DNA of 34,902 bases. Origin: an uncultured Collinsella sp. Its GTDB lineage: Bacteria; Actinomycetota; Coriobacteriia; Coriobacteriales; Coriobacteriaceae. Of this stretch, positions 1-7,730 are shown piece by piece; position 1 is the stretch's first letter, and the number at the start of each line of letters is the position of its first letter. A program made the translations under genes and the position numbers. The notes beneath the pieces are model-generated. The model made no database searches. It was not told the DNA's origin and saw nothing but the letters and a program-made list of their open reading frames with translations. The stretch spans positions 1-34,902 of the forward strand of contig UQXC01000017.1 in the NCBI GenBank assembly GCA_900544995.1, written 5' to 3'.

Positions 1-211
1 TCTTCTCATAGGGGGAGCCATCGGAACCGATATAGATAATGCTCTCCCCGCCCTTCGGGAATTTAGCCTTACCCTCAGCAATAAGCTTATGCTTCTCTTC
101 ACGAATACGCTCAAGCAGGACGCTTGCAGGCTCATCACTCGGGTCTTGTGGAACGAGCTTTCCCTCAATCGCCATTTGCAGGATTGAGTTCTTCAGGTCT
201 TTTGCCTTCAT
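1..211 (-). CDS. hsdS: HsdS, type I restriction specificity subunit (5' end only)
   Basis: The 70 visible codons begin MKAKDLKNSILQMAIEGKLV and continue through DEPASVLLERIREEKHKLIAEG, the N-terminal helix typical of type I specificity subunits. HsdS carries two target-recognition domains and positions the HsdM/HsdR complex on its DNA site. The ATG at 211-209 directly follows the hsdM stop codon (TAG at 214-212), so translation is probably coupled. The recognition domains lie beyond the left edge, so neither specificity nor integrity can be judged. No invertase or second hsdS copy is visible on this side. Confidence 0.85.
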   Translation of the reverse strand, partial: MKAKDLKNSILQMAIEGKLVPQDPSDEPASVLLERIREEKHKLIAEGKAKFPKGGESIIYIGSDGSPYEK

Positions 212-1690
212 CTACGCCTCAATCCCAAGAATCTCGCAAATACGAGCAAGCTTCTGGTCAATCTCGGCATCGAGCTTAGCGCGCTCTTCTTTGTAGTTCC
301 TGATCAGTTCGTCAGGCGGTAAGATCTCCTCTTCCTCGTGAGGATAGCCGCACACGTCAAAGTTAAAACCGCCGTCTCGCAACTCGTCAACCGTATAGTA
401 CTTGGCCTTGGGATTGCCGTCTTCCTCGATATCCCGACGGTTCTCCCACCATTCCTTTACAGGTGCAAAATGTTCGATCCTAATGGGCTTGGTCTTAGAG
501 AAGTGTTTATACCCCTCGGGCATGTCCATGCGATAGAACCAAACGCCCTCAGAGGCCCCCGTATTATCGAAGAACAGAACGTTAGTAGTGATGCTCGTGT
601 ACGGAGCGAAAACACTCTGTGGAAGGCGCAAGACAGTATGCAAGTTCATGTCCTCAAGCAGGCGACGCTTGATCTCCGTCTTTGCACTATCCTGGCCAAA
701 GAGAAAACCATCCGGAATGATAACAGCAGCGCGGCCGCCTCGCTTAAGACGATAAAGAATGAGTCCAAGGAATAGATCTGCGGTCTCGGAGCTACGGAGT
801 GCAACAGGGAAGTTGTTTTGCACCGATGCACTCTCGGACCCGCCATAGGGCGGGTTCATAAGTACGACGTCAAACTGGCCGTCAGGCTTGTGCTTCCACT
901 CGCGAACATCCTTCTCGAGAGAGTTATCGTGAAAGACTTCAGGATTATCGATATCGTGCAACAGCATGTTGGTCACGCACAGCAGGTAAGGGAGCTGCTT
1001 CTTCTCGATGCCGTAGACCGATCTTGCATAGAGTTCACGATCGGCTGGAGTCTGAACCTGGGAGTCGAGAATCTTGAGGGCGCTCGTCAAAAAGCCGCCC
1101 GTGCCACACGCGAAGTCAGCCACAGTCTCGCCGAGCTTGGGCGCAAGTGCCTGGGCCATAAAGTCAGTCACCGCTCGGGGCGTGTAAAACTCGCCGGCAT
1201 TACCCGCGGACTGTAAGTCTTTCAGGATGGTCTCGTAAATTTCACCGAAGGCGTGGCGCTCTTTGTACTCGGTAAAATCAACCGACTCGTCAATCTCGTT
1301 GATGACTTGACGAAGTAGAATCCCATCCTTCATGTAGTTGTTGGCGTCAGTAAAAGCAGCCTTGACGACGACGTGTCGCAAAGGCGCATCAGGTGCAAGC
1401 TCAAGACTCTCAAGAGTCTTGAATAGATCATTGTTTACAAAGTCGAGAAGCTCATCGCCAGTAAGCGCCTTGCCGTCTTTCGCATCGTGCGCCCAGCTAT
1501 ACCAGCGCAGGCGCTCGGGGATGATGGACTGATAGGAGTCATCGTGAAACTCCCACTCCTGCTCCTTGGCATCGTAAATCTTGAGGAAGAAAAGCCAAGT
1601 CATCTGCTCAATGCGCTGCGCATCGCCATTGATGCCGGCGTCTTTGCGCATGATGTTCTGCAGGGTCTTTACGAGAGATCCCAGTGCCAT
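212..1690 (-). CDS. hsdM: HsdM, type I restriction-modification N6-adenine methyltransferase
   Basis: This 492-residue protein is full length for an HsdM. The SAM-binding motif I (ADFACGTGGFL, about residues 191-201) and the catalytic motif IV (NPPYGG, about 279-284) are intact, and the N-terminal helical domain (DAQRIEQMTWLFFLKIYDAKE) is recognisable. With HsdS it methylates adenines at the recognition site and protects host DNA. It is the second gene of hsdR-hsdM-hsdS, 19 bp after the hsdR stop, and a GAAAGG ribosome site lies 12 bp before its ATG. By eye, base composition is more AT-rich than in the metabolic genes to the right, which suggests acquisition by transfer. Confidence 0.95.
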   Translation of the reverse strand: MALGSLVKTLQNIMRKDAGINGDAQRIEQMTWLFFLKIYDAKEQEWEFHDDSYQSIIPERLRWYSWAHDAKDGKALTGDELLDFVNNDLFKTLESLELAPDAPLRHVVVKAAFTDANNYMKDGILLRQVINEIDESVDFTEYKERHAFGEIYETILKDLQSAGNAGEFYTPRAVTDFMAQALAPKLGETVADFACGTGGFLTSALKILDSQVQTPADRELYARSVYGIEKKQLPYLLCVTNMLLHDIDNPEVFHDNSLEKDVREWKHKPDGQFDVVLMNPPYGGSESASVQNNFPVALRSSETADLFLGLILYRLKRGGRAAVIIPDGFLFGQDSAKTEIKRRLLEDMNLHTVLRLPQSVFAPYTSITTNVLFFDNTGASEGVWFYRMDMPEGYKHFSKTKPIRIEHFAPVKEWWENRRDIEEDGNPKAKYYTVDELRDGGFNFDVCGYPHEEEEILPPDELIRNYKEERAKLDAEIDQKLARICEILGIEA

Positions 1691-1709
1691 TTGCTATCGT
1701 TACCTTTCT

Positions 1710-4040
1710 CTATGCGATGTAGAGCTCGTCCTCGAGCATCTGCGCTGCCTGAATGTACTGTTGTTTGCCGCCGAATGCGGCGACGATCTTCATTGGGCTG
1801 CCAAACCGACGGAATTCCTCGAGGTCGAGGACGTGGGTGTCGTCCAAGTCTACGAGGTTCGACGTCGCATATTTGTCGAGAAGCGCTTCAAGGACCTCAC
1901 GCGCGACGCCGGCATACTCATAGAGCACGCCCTTTTTCTTGACACTATTGGCTCTCTCGCTGCGCGTAAGAGGTCTCTGGTCGTAAGCAATGTGGCAAAT
2001 GAGGTCAAAGTCGCTCATTTGCTCCTGTCCAGTCTCGAGCCGCAGCTCATCCAGGAATACGCCACGCGCGCGCAGCTCATCGATAATCGCTTGTTTCTTA
2101 TGTTCAGAGTTCCACGCCGCTAGGAAGTGGTCAAGAGTGTCGTATTCGCCGAGAATGTTTTTTCGCGTATAGTCCTTAAGGCTCTCAGTTACAAGAAGGC
2201 CATCGGAGGAGTAATACTGCACCATCTCCGACACTACATAGACGTCGGCCCCATGAACGTGATATTTCACATGGGAGGACGGATCGTCCGGCGGCAATAC
2301 GGGTGGGTCTACGATCGGAGACGGAGGCGGAACGGGACTGCCGCCATTGCCGCCGGGACCCGGATCCGCAATGGGGTCACCCGGATTAGGCTCAAACACA
2401 ACAACAGGTTCGCCATCAAACTCGGGATCTGCAAACAAACGCGATGCGTCACGAAAATCGAGGATGGTGAAATAGAGTTTGTCGTAGTCCTCACAGATAC
2501 GGGTTCCGCGGCCGATAATCTGCTTGAACTCCGTCATTCCGTGCTCACCGAACTTGTTGTCGAGCACGACTACCTTACACGTCTTGCAATTAACACCAGT
2601 GGTGAGAAGCTTCGAAGTCGTAACAATGGTCGGGTATTTCTCGTCGGGGTCGATGAAGTTATCTAACTGAGCCTTACCTTCCCTGTCGTCACCCGTAATC
2701 TTCATGATGTAGGTGGGGTGATCTCTTACGATATCGGCGTTCTCGTTTACAAGGGCACGTCGCATATTTTCGGCATGCTCGATGTCAACGCAAAAGACTA
2801 TGGTCTTGGAGTAACGATCCGTCTCCTTTAGAAATTGAGTTATCCGCTTGGCAACTTCCTCGTAGCGCTCTTTGATGACAATCTCGCTGTCGAAGTCTTG
2901 CTTCTCGAAAACACGTTTGGGCAGAGCTTCGCCGCGATCATCTATGGTGCCTTCCTCAGTACGGTATCCGTAAATGTCGACGTTCAGCTTAGGACGAATA
3001 ACTTTATACGGGGCGAGAAAGCCATCCTCGATTCCCTGTTTAAGGGAGTAGGTGTAGACAGGTTCGCCGAAGTAGGTAATGTTTGAAACCTCTTCAGTCT
3101 CCTTTGGCGTAGCCGTCATACCGATTTGAATTGCACAATTGAAATACTCAAGTACCTTACGCCATGCGGAGTCCGCCGCGGCGCTTCCGCGATGGCACTC
3201 GTCGACGATAATCAAATCGAAGAATTCCGAGTCGAACTCGCGGAATATTTCTTCACCGTTTTCTCCAACAAGCTGTTGGTAGAGCGAGAAATAGACCTCG
3301 TAAGCAGAATCGAGCTTTCGACCTACGACCTTGGTTGTAACCCTCTTGAGAGGCTTGAAATCGCCGTCTATGGTCTGATCGACGAGAATATTGCGGTCCG
3401 CCAGATAGAGAACCTTACGAACCTCGGTAGTCTGTCGCAAGCGATGAACGATTTGAAAAGCCGTAAAAGTCTTTCCCGTTCCCGTTGCCATAACGAGCAA
3501 GATGCGATTCTTACCTCGCGCAATAGCTTCAAGCGTACGATTGATGGCGATGCACTGATAGTAGCGAGGATGATTGCCGCCGTGCTCCTGGTAATACGGA
3601 GCGGTCACAATCTCCTGGCTATACGGATGTTCAAGCCCCTTAGCTTTTGAGTATCGTGTCCAAAGTTCCGCCGGAGTGGGAAACTCGTCCATGGCAAGAG
3701 CGCGCTCTTTCCCGGTAAGAAAATCGTGCTCAACAAAACCCTTTCCGTTTGAGCTGTACGCAAACGGAATATCGAGCAGCTGGGCATATCCCATCCCCTG
3801 TTGAAGACCGGCATCAACGGTGTGCTCCGTATCCTTAGCCTCGACGATTGCGATAGGGATGCCCGGAGCATACATCAGAAGGTAGTCAGCCTTCTTCTTG
3901 TCTTTACGGGTGACCATACTTCCGCGCACAACAATCTCGCCACTGGTAAAGAAATACTCAGTGAAGACTTGGGTATTGCGATCCCACGACTTCATAATCG
4001 CAGGATCAATGAGTTTAAGCCGTGTGTCAGACTCGTTCAT
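1710..4040 (-). CDS. hsdR: HsdR, type I restriction endonuclease, EcoEI-like
   Basis: HsdR is the translocating and cleaving subunit. The N-terminus carries a PD-(D/E)XK nuclease (D52, E67-A-K69 in IAIVEAKD). A superfamily 2 helicase motor follows: Walker A ATGTGKT at 185-191, DECH at 280-283, TATP at 309-312 and the motif VI-like QIIGRGTRI near 505. After the motor comes a Pro/Gly-rich linker (about 560-595) and an EcoEI-type C-terminal domain. At 776 residues it fits the short EcoEI class rather than the roughly 1000-1200-residue EcoKI/EcoR124 class. It is the first gene of the operon. All motifs appear intact, so the enzyme is probably active. Confidence 0.95.
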   Translation of the reverse strand: MNESDTRLKLIDPAIMKSWDRNTQVFTEYFFTSGEIVVRGSMVTRKDKKKADYLLMYAPGIPIAIVEAKDTEHTVDAGLQQGMGYAQLLDIPFAYSSNGKGFVEHDFLTGKERALAMDEFPTPAELWTRYSKAKGLEHPYSQEIVTAPYYQEHGGNHPRYYQCIAINRTLEAIARGKNRILLVMATGTGKTFTAFQIVHRLRQTTEVRKVLYLADRNILVDQTIDGDFKPLKRVTTKVVGRKLDSAYEVYFSLYQQLVGENGEEIFREFDSEFFDLIIVDECHRGSAAADSAWRKVLEYFNCAIQIGMTATPKETEEVSNITYFGEPVYTYSLKQGIEDGFLAPYKVIRPKLNVDIYGYRTEEGTIDDRGEALPKRVFEKQDFDSEIVIKERYEEVAKRITQFLKETDRYSKTIVFCVDIEHAENMRRALVNENADIVRDHPTYIMKITGDDREGKAQLDNFIDPDEKYPTIVTTSKLLTTGVNCKTCKVVVLDNKFGEHGMTEFKQIIGRGTRICEDYDKLYFTILDFRDASRLFADPEFDGEPVVVFEPNPGDPIADPGPGGNGGSPVPPPSPIVDPPVLPPDDPSSHVKYHVHGADVYVVSEMVQYYSSDGLLVTESLKDYTRKNILGEYDTLDHFLAAWNSEHKKQAIIDELRARGVFLDELRLETGQEQMSDFDLICHIAYDQRPLTRSERANSVKKKGVLYEYAGVAREVLEALLDKYATSNLVDLDDTHVLDLEEFRRFGSPMKIVAAFGGKQQYIQAAQMLEDELYIA

Positions 4041-4095
4041 ACGTCTCGGAACCCCTCATTGCGCAAAGCGACAGCTATTGATGTTGAGTTGATTA

Positions 4096-4104
4096 ATTTT
4101 ATCA
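4096..4104 (-). promoter_or_regulatory. Candidate extended -10 promoter of the hsd operon
   Basis: The minus strand reads TGATAAAAT here, a TGn extended -10, 55 bp before the hsdR ATG. No good -35 hexamer is present, which extended -10 promoters tolerate. A weak GAGGGG ribosome site precedes the ATG. Confidence 0.4.
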
Positions 4105-4190
4105 TCACTATGCAATCTAGCAGCCGCTTTATACTAAATGAGACGAAGTAAAGTCAGCCCCGTGAGAAAGCTCCAAAGAAAGCAAAATGA

Positions 4191-4230
4191 GCCCCGTTGA
4201 CTTGAGTCAGAGGTCATTCCCGGAGCCCCG
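4191..4230. repeat. Left copy of a repeat pair flanking the exonuclease gene
   Basis: This stretch and 5141-5175 share an imperfect direct repeat built around TGACTTGARTCAGMGGTCA and TCCCGG. The core can fold, with TGAC pairing to GTCA and the outer GCCC to GGGC or GGAGC. The two copies bracket the exonuclease gene and its upstream region, about 950 bp apart. Confidence 0.5.
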
Positions 4231-4231
4231 C

Positions 4232-4966
4232 CTACCTCCCCTCCGCCTTCAGCCTCAGCAGCAGGTCACCCAGCTCGGGGCACTTGTTGGAAAGGCGCAT
4301 CTGGGCTCGCTCGCCCATCCCCCACCGTTGGCGGATCTCCTGGGCGCGCGGGCTCACGCAGTAGTCCCCGTCCATCACCCGCTTGAGCAACTTAGCGGTC
4401 ACGCGCGCATCGGCCAGGGCGCTGTGGGCGTGGCCCGTCGACTCGTCGAACTCGATGCCAAACCACGTCGCCGCGTCTCTCAAAGAAACGCGCCCGTGGC
4501 TGCCCACATCCATGATCGAGGTGTAAAACGCCTGCAGGTCGGCCCAGTCCGTAGGAAATGCGGAAAGATCGATGCGCTTTGCCTGGCACTCGGTCAAAAG
4601 CTGTCGACGGTCCGTCCCGCTCCAGCAAACCACCTGGGCGGAGTAGCGGCCGATCAAATCGTTGAGCCTTTTGATCACCACATAGAGCGGATCGGCCATC
4701 GCGGTGTCCACAGCCGATATCCCCGTAAGCTCGCGGACGGGAAACGCAACGCCTTCGGTAAATTCCGTCTGCACAAGCTGCGAGAACTCGCCCATAACGT
4801 TGCCGTGGTAATCGAGCTTGACGGCACCGACCTCGATAATCTCGTTGCGCAGTCCACGGCGCTGGCGCTGCTTTGGCACCGGCGCAAACTCAAAGTCCAG
4901 CACAATCTGGCGCGCAAAGTTCGTCGTATCGATAGCCGAGATACACGGCGTCTTTTCAGCTGACAC
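4232..4966 (-). CDS. DnaQ-like 3'-5' exonuclease (DEDDh family)
   Basis: The protein shows the DEDDh exonuclease pattern: D24-F-E26 in IVLDFEF (Exo I), EVGAVKLD just after it, an internal Asp in SGTDRRQL, and H181-SALAD186 (Exo III). These residues bind two metals that hydrolyse 3' ends of DNA or RNA. I chose the GTG at 4966-4964 because AAAGG lies 8 bp before it. A longer reading from 5080 adds 38 residues with no family similarity and no ribosome site. The result is 244 residues, the usual size of a stand-alone family member. A C-terminal tail of about 40 residues is unassigned. The gene stands alone between two similar repeats. The substrate (DNA repair, RNA trimming or defence) cannot be told. 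Confidence 0.8.
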   Translation of the reverse strand: MSAEKTPCISAIDTTNFARQIVLDFEFAPVPKQRQRRGLRNEIIEVGAVKLDYHGNVMGEFSQLVQTEFTEGVAFPVRELTGISAVDTAMADPLYVVIKRLNDLIGRYSAQVVCWSGTDRRQLLTECQAKRIDLSAFPTDWADLQAFYTSIMDVGSHGRVSLRDAATWFGIEFDESTGHAHSALADARVTAKLLKRVMDGDYCVSPRAQEIRQRWGMGERAQMRLSNKCPELGDLLLRLKAEGR

Positions 4967-5140
4967 GGTTACGGCCTTTCTCCGTTGCCTGCCGCTTGCT
5001 ACATAGGCGGCTACATTGCCGTAAGGATAGGCGCCCGTACGGACATGAAAGTGAGGCGCAATACCATGCGCCAGGCACACGCCATGCAGACGGCCCCAAG
5101 AGAGTTGCCCGCTCTATTCAAATGCATGAAAAAGATTTAG

Positions 5141-5175
5141 GCCCGGTGACTTGAATCAGCGGTCATCCCGGGCCC
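5141..5175. repeat. Right copy of the repeat pair flanking the exonuclease gene
   Basis: Partner of 4191-4230. Here the hairpin is better formed: GCCCGGTGAC at the left pairs with GTCA and CCGGGC at the right. The rest of 4967-5311 shows no gene; an unsupported reading frame at 5226-5423 has no ribosome site. Confidence 0.5.
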
Positions 5176-5324
5176 ATCAATATGCAGTGTACCTACAGAG
5201 GGCTGGTTAATCAAACGGGCTTTCGGTGACGAAGACCTGCGCGTCTAGCCCCAATCGCCCAGCGCCGTCTTCTGCCGCCCTTACGAAAGGCTGCTATTCG
5301 AGGGAATCACGTTGCTGTTATTAT

Positions 5325-5338
5325 CGAACATATATTCG
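5325..5338. promoter_or_regulatory. LexA (SOS) box-like operator
   Basis: The sequence CGAACATATATTCG differs at one position from a perfect CGAAC-N4-GTTCG palindrome, the LexA site known in Gram-positive bacteria and Actinobacteria. It overlaps the expected -35 position of the promoter whose extended -10 is at 5356-5364, where a bound repressor would block RNA polymerase. The site match is direct; LexA binding is inferred. Confidence 0.6.
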
Positions 5339-5355
5339 TATTTATGACCGCGCTT

Positions 5356-5364
5356 TGATAGAAT
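5356..5364 (+). promoter_or_regulatory. Extended -10 promoter of the small toxin-like gene
   Basis: TGATAGAAT is a TGn extended -10 with a five-of-six hexamer. The -35 region (TTCGTA at 5335-5340) is weak and lies inside the LexA-like box. Transcription would start near 5371, giving a leader of about 58 nt. Confidence 0.55.
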
Positions 5365-5393
5365 GGCAGTTGTTGACGGCAGTTCCATGTGCC

Positions 5394-5420
5394 GGGCAGC
5401 GCCCTCCATGCGACGGGAGG
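5394..5420 (+). promoter_or_regulatory. Structured leader that hides the toxin ribosome site
   Basis: CCTCC at 5403-5407 pairs with the Shine-Dalgarno GGAGG at 5416-5420 (loop of 8), hiding the ribosome site. Just upstream, GGGCAGCGCC at 5394-5403 is exactly complementary to GGCGCTGCCC at 5581-5590, past the stop codon, so the mRNA ends can pair over 10 bp. Both features are typical of translationally locked type I toxin mRNAs. Confidence 0.5.
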
Positions 5421-5428
5421 TGATGCCC

Positions 5429-5554
5429 ATGACCGATCTGATTGATTTCGTGAAGCTCCTGACCGCTTTGGTCTCGCTCCTCACGGCGCTTATCGGACTT
5501 TCCGAGGCACTTAAGCAGCGTACGAAGCAAAAGAAGAGGGGTCGACGCCGTTAA
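5429..5554 (+). CDS. 41-residue hydrophobic/basic peptide, candidate SOS-induced type I toxin
   Basis: The peptide starts MTDLIDFVKLLTALVSLL, forms one amphipathic or transmembrane helix of about 23 residues, and ends in a strongly basic tail (KQRTKQKKRGRRR). This layout matches small membrane-acting toxins such as TisB. I recognise no named family from the sequence. The ATG at 5429 lies 8 bp after GGGAGG; an in-frame ATG at 5423 is too close to the ribosome site. The gene sits behind a LexA-like box, has a locked leader, and faces a convergent antisense promoter that overlaps its 3' end. By analogy with TisB it would depolarise the membrane when DNA is damaged. A small membrane protein of another kind is the main alternative. 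Confidence 0.6.
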   Translation: MTDLIDFVKLLTALVSLLTALIGLSEALKQRTKQKKRGRRR

Positions 5555-5614
5555 GGCATTGACCCCTTGAACTAAGTAACGGCGCTGCCCAGCTATCACC
5601 CTTGGGCTGCCGTC
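5527..5614 (-). ncRNA. Predicted antisense RNA (antitoxin) overlapping the toxin mRNA 3' end
   Basis: A promoter at 5621-5649 would start a minus-strand RNA near 5614, and a hairpin at 5538-5566 followed by UCUUCUUUUGC would end it near 5527. The resulting RNA of about 88 nt is complementary to the last codons and 3' UTR of the toxin mRNA. It also contains GGGCAGCGCC, the same 10 nt as the toxin leader at 5394-5403, so it can compete for the mRNA's 5'-3' lock. The convergent layout resembles txpA/RatA and bsrG/SR4. The RNA is predicted, not observed. Confidence 0.5.
5538..5566 (-). terminator. Terminator of the predicted antisense RNA
   Basis: GGGGTC (5538-5543) pairs with GACCCC (5561-5566), with an inner GCC/GGC pair. 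On the minus strand the stem is followed by a U-rich run; on the plus strand it is not, so it acts leftward. It overlaps the toxin stop codon. Confidence 0.55.
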
Positions 5615-5620
5615 GACTTT

Positions 5621-5649
5621 ATTCTACCCACGGTTGCCAGGTTTAACAA
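5621..5649 (-). promoter_or_regulatory. Antisense RNA promoter
   Basis: On the minus strand TTGTTA (5649-5644) and TAGAAT (5626-5621) are separated by exactly 17 bp. This is one of the best sigma-70-type promoters in the window, and no reading frame of note follows it leftward. Confidence 0.6.
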
Positions 5650-5719
5650 ATGAATTTTCAGTAATGGAGCCTCGGAGCCCGCTCGCTCAACCACCTGGCC
5701 ATCGGATTAGCCGGATTCT

Positions 5720-6011
5720 GGGACACGCCTTCCGTCCCAGGCCTCTACCGGAAAATGCGTCCCACCCTGAGGCTCGATTCCGGGACACGGTTTCCGTTTG
5801 AAGCTCCGATGGGAAAGCGTGTCCCGTTCCGAGAGCTCATTCCGGGATGCAGTTTCCGCTAGAGATGCCACCGGGAAAGCGTATCCCGTTTTGGAGCCGA
5901 ATTCCGGGTCGTAGTTTCCGCCTGAGGGCCGATCCGGAAACGGCATCCCATTCTGAAGCCGAAATCTGGAACGCACTTTCCGCCAAAGGTCGCAAAAGGA
6001 AAGCACATCCC
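5720..6011. repeat. Hairpin repeat array 1 (five hairpins)
   Basis: The unit is about 62 bp. One arm is close to GGGATGCAGTTTCC, then come 14-16 nt, then an arm close to GGAAAGCGTGTCCC, then an 18-22 nt linker. Five hairpins are recognisable; the last two are degraded. The first well-kept one pairs GGGACACGGTTTCC with GGAAAGCGTGTCCC with a single mismatch. The array fills the gap between the toxin-like locus and the 3' end of the ATPase gene. No gene is present in it. Confidence 0.8.
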
Positions 6012-6053
6012 ATTCCCGGCATCAAATCAGGACGCGCTTCATTATCCCCGCCC

Positions 6054-7433
6054 TCACATCTCGGCAAACGAGATCAGCTTGACGTCTCTCCTACTCTCCG
6101 CGGCATCCCGACATCCCTGCGTAAAGCCGCTTTTTGAGAAAAGTGCATAGCTTTTTCGTTGCCGCCTAAAGAGCTCGCTTCGGTACACGAGCTTTTGCAG
6201 CACGTCTTCGCCCACCGGCTCATTGCGCCATTTGCACTCCGCAAACAGCGCAGTGCCCTCGCCATCGTCAACAATCAAGTCGATTTCTTCCTGCGTATGC
6301 GTGTGATTATCCGTCCCCCACCATCGCCCGACGCTCGCCGGAACCACATCGAGCTGGCCCGCGCGCGCGAGTTCGTACACGTATTGTCTGCATATAAGCT
6401 CAAAGACCGTACCCATGTAATCCGATACGTGCGGCTCAATGCGCTTATACGCCATCTCGGCCATATCGTTTTGAATCAGCCCAATGTTCTGCGGCACAAA
6501 CTTGTACCAGAACCTAAACATCTGGTCGCTCAGCAGATACACGGCTCGCTTATTGCTCGTCTCGTTTAGGGGCAGCTCGCGCTCGACAATCCCAAGCGAC
6601 GCCAGCTTATCCACATAGCTCTTTACGTTGCTCGCAGGGATTCCCGTAGAGCTCGCAATCTCCGAGATCCTCGAGCGCCCCTGAGCAATTGCTTGCACGA
6701 TCGCATCATATTGCTCGGGATTGCGGCACTCTTGCAACAGCAGGTTACTCGGCTCCTCAAAGAGATAGCCCGTAGGAGTAAGAAAAAGACGTTTGATGTT
6801 GTCCTTGAGCGATGCGGTAGGATCGACTTTCTCGATATATGCAGGAATGCCGCCCGTCATGCCATAGCAAACCGCAGCGTTTTCGCGACCCATGCTCTGC
6901 CACAGGTCGAGGGTCGTCGTAAAATCGAGCGGCATGACCTTAAACTGGGCCGTACGCCTACCGTATAGCGGACTCTCGTAGCCCAGCACCTGCTCTTCCA
7001 TAAACGAAAGCGACGACCCGCACAGGATAAGCATGAGCTTGGTCTCTTTGTACAGGTGATCGATCTTGTCTTGCAGCAACGAGCTGATTTCGGGATTCGA
7101 TTGGGCGAGATAGGGATACTCGTCAATCACGACAACCAAACGTTCCGTGCGAGCCATGGTGGCCAATGCATCGAACGCCTCGTCAAAACTACGAAACGAC
7201 ACGCCTGCAGCACCAACCGAACCCGCAAGTATCGCCTGGCTAAAGCCGTGCAGGTTTGCCTCTGCATTGGTACGACGAGCTTGAAAGTAAATAGCCTTCT
7301 TGTCTTGGATGAATTCTGTGATGAGACGCGTTTTGCCCACACGACGACGGCCGTAAATCACAGGCATCTCAAAGGAGCCCGTGCCATACAGTCGATTGAG
7401 CTCGGACATTTCCGCTGTTCTTCCGATAAACAT
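6054..7433 (-). CDS. AAA ATPase with winged helix and DUF234 nuclease-like C-terminus
   Basis: The 459-residue protein begins with an archaeal-type ATPase domain: Walker A GRRRVGKT (28-35) and Walker B LVVVIDEYPYL (99-109). A winged-helix region follows (about 250-290, RISEIASSTGIPASNVKSYVDKL). The C-terminal DUF234 domain carries a PD-(D/E)XK-like signature (EEIDLIVDD, then AECKW), suggesting nucleic-acid binding or cleavage. Such proteins are common in gut bacteria, but their cellular role is not established. The start ATG has GGAAGGA 9 bp upstream. A perfect 52-bp palindrome holding TATAAT-like boxes lies just before that, so the winged helix may act on its own promoter. The gene stands alone between two hairpin-repeat arrays. 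No catalytic residue is visibly missing. Confidence 0.8.
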   Translation of the reverse strand: MFIGRTAEMSELNRLYGTGSFEMPVIYGRRRVGKTRLITEFIQDKKAIYFQARRTNAEANLHGFSQAILAGSVGAAGVSFRSFDEAFDALATMARTERLVVVIDEYPYLAQSNPEISSLLQDKIDHLYKETKLMLILCGSSLSFMEEQVLGYESPLYGRRTAQFKVMPLDFTTTLDLWQSMGRENAAVCYGMTGGIPAYIEKVDPTASLKDNIKRLFLTPTGYLFEEPSNLLLQECRNPEQYDAIVQAIAQGRSRISEIASSTGIPASNVKSYVDKLASLGIVERELPLNETSNKRAVYLLSDQMFRFWYKFVPQNIGLIQNDMAEMAYKRIEPHVSDYMGTVFELICRQYVYELARAGQLDVVPASVGRWWGTDNHTHTQEEIDLIVDDGEGTALFAECKWRNEPVGEDVLQKLVYRSELFRRQRKSYALFSKSGFTQGCRDAAESRRDVKLISFAEM

Positions 7434-7450
7434 AGGGCCATCCTTCCTTT

Positions 7451-7502
7451 ACGTTATAGCTAGCTATATTATACCTTCCTATAATATAGCTAGCTATAAC
7501 GT
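7451..7502. promoter_or_regulatory. Perfect 52-bp palindrome over the ATPase promoter
   Basis: Two 23-bp arms (7451-7473 and 7480-7502) are exact reverse complements around a 6-nt loop. Each arm contains TATAGCTAGCTATA, itself a palindrome, and a TATAAT hexamer. It ends 18 bp upstream of the ATPase start codon, so any promoter for that gene must lie in it. It could be an operator with two repeated sites or a cruciform/RNA hairpin. Confidence 0.7.
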
Positions 7503-7561
7503 AATTCGACAAGCGGGCCACGCAAGGAGGGGGGGGTACACCACCGCACATGGACCGTTCC

Positions 7562-7730
7562 GGAAAATATATCCCGTTCTGGAGCCAAAAACTGGGCCGT
7601 AGTTTCCGCCAAGCATTCCATCCGGAAAGCGTGTCCCGTTCTGAGCCTGAATTCTGGGATGCACTTTCCGCTGAAGCTTCTACCGGAAAATGCATCCCAT
7701 TCCGAGCGCTCATTCCGGGTCACGGTTTCC
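7562..7730. repeat. Hairpin repeat array 2 (two hairpins plus half units)
   Basis: Same repeat family and orientation as 5720-6011. The best hairpin pairs GGGATGCACTTTCC with GGAAAATGCATCCC across 15 nt with one mismatch. The array lies between the ATPase promoter and the next plus-strand gene. Confidence 0.8.

Noticed and set aside
5226..5423. 65-codon frame upstream of the toxin-like gene
   Set aside because: No ribosome site, crosses the LexA-like box and promoter, and has no recognisable protein features.
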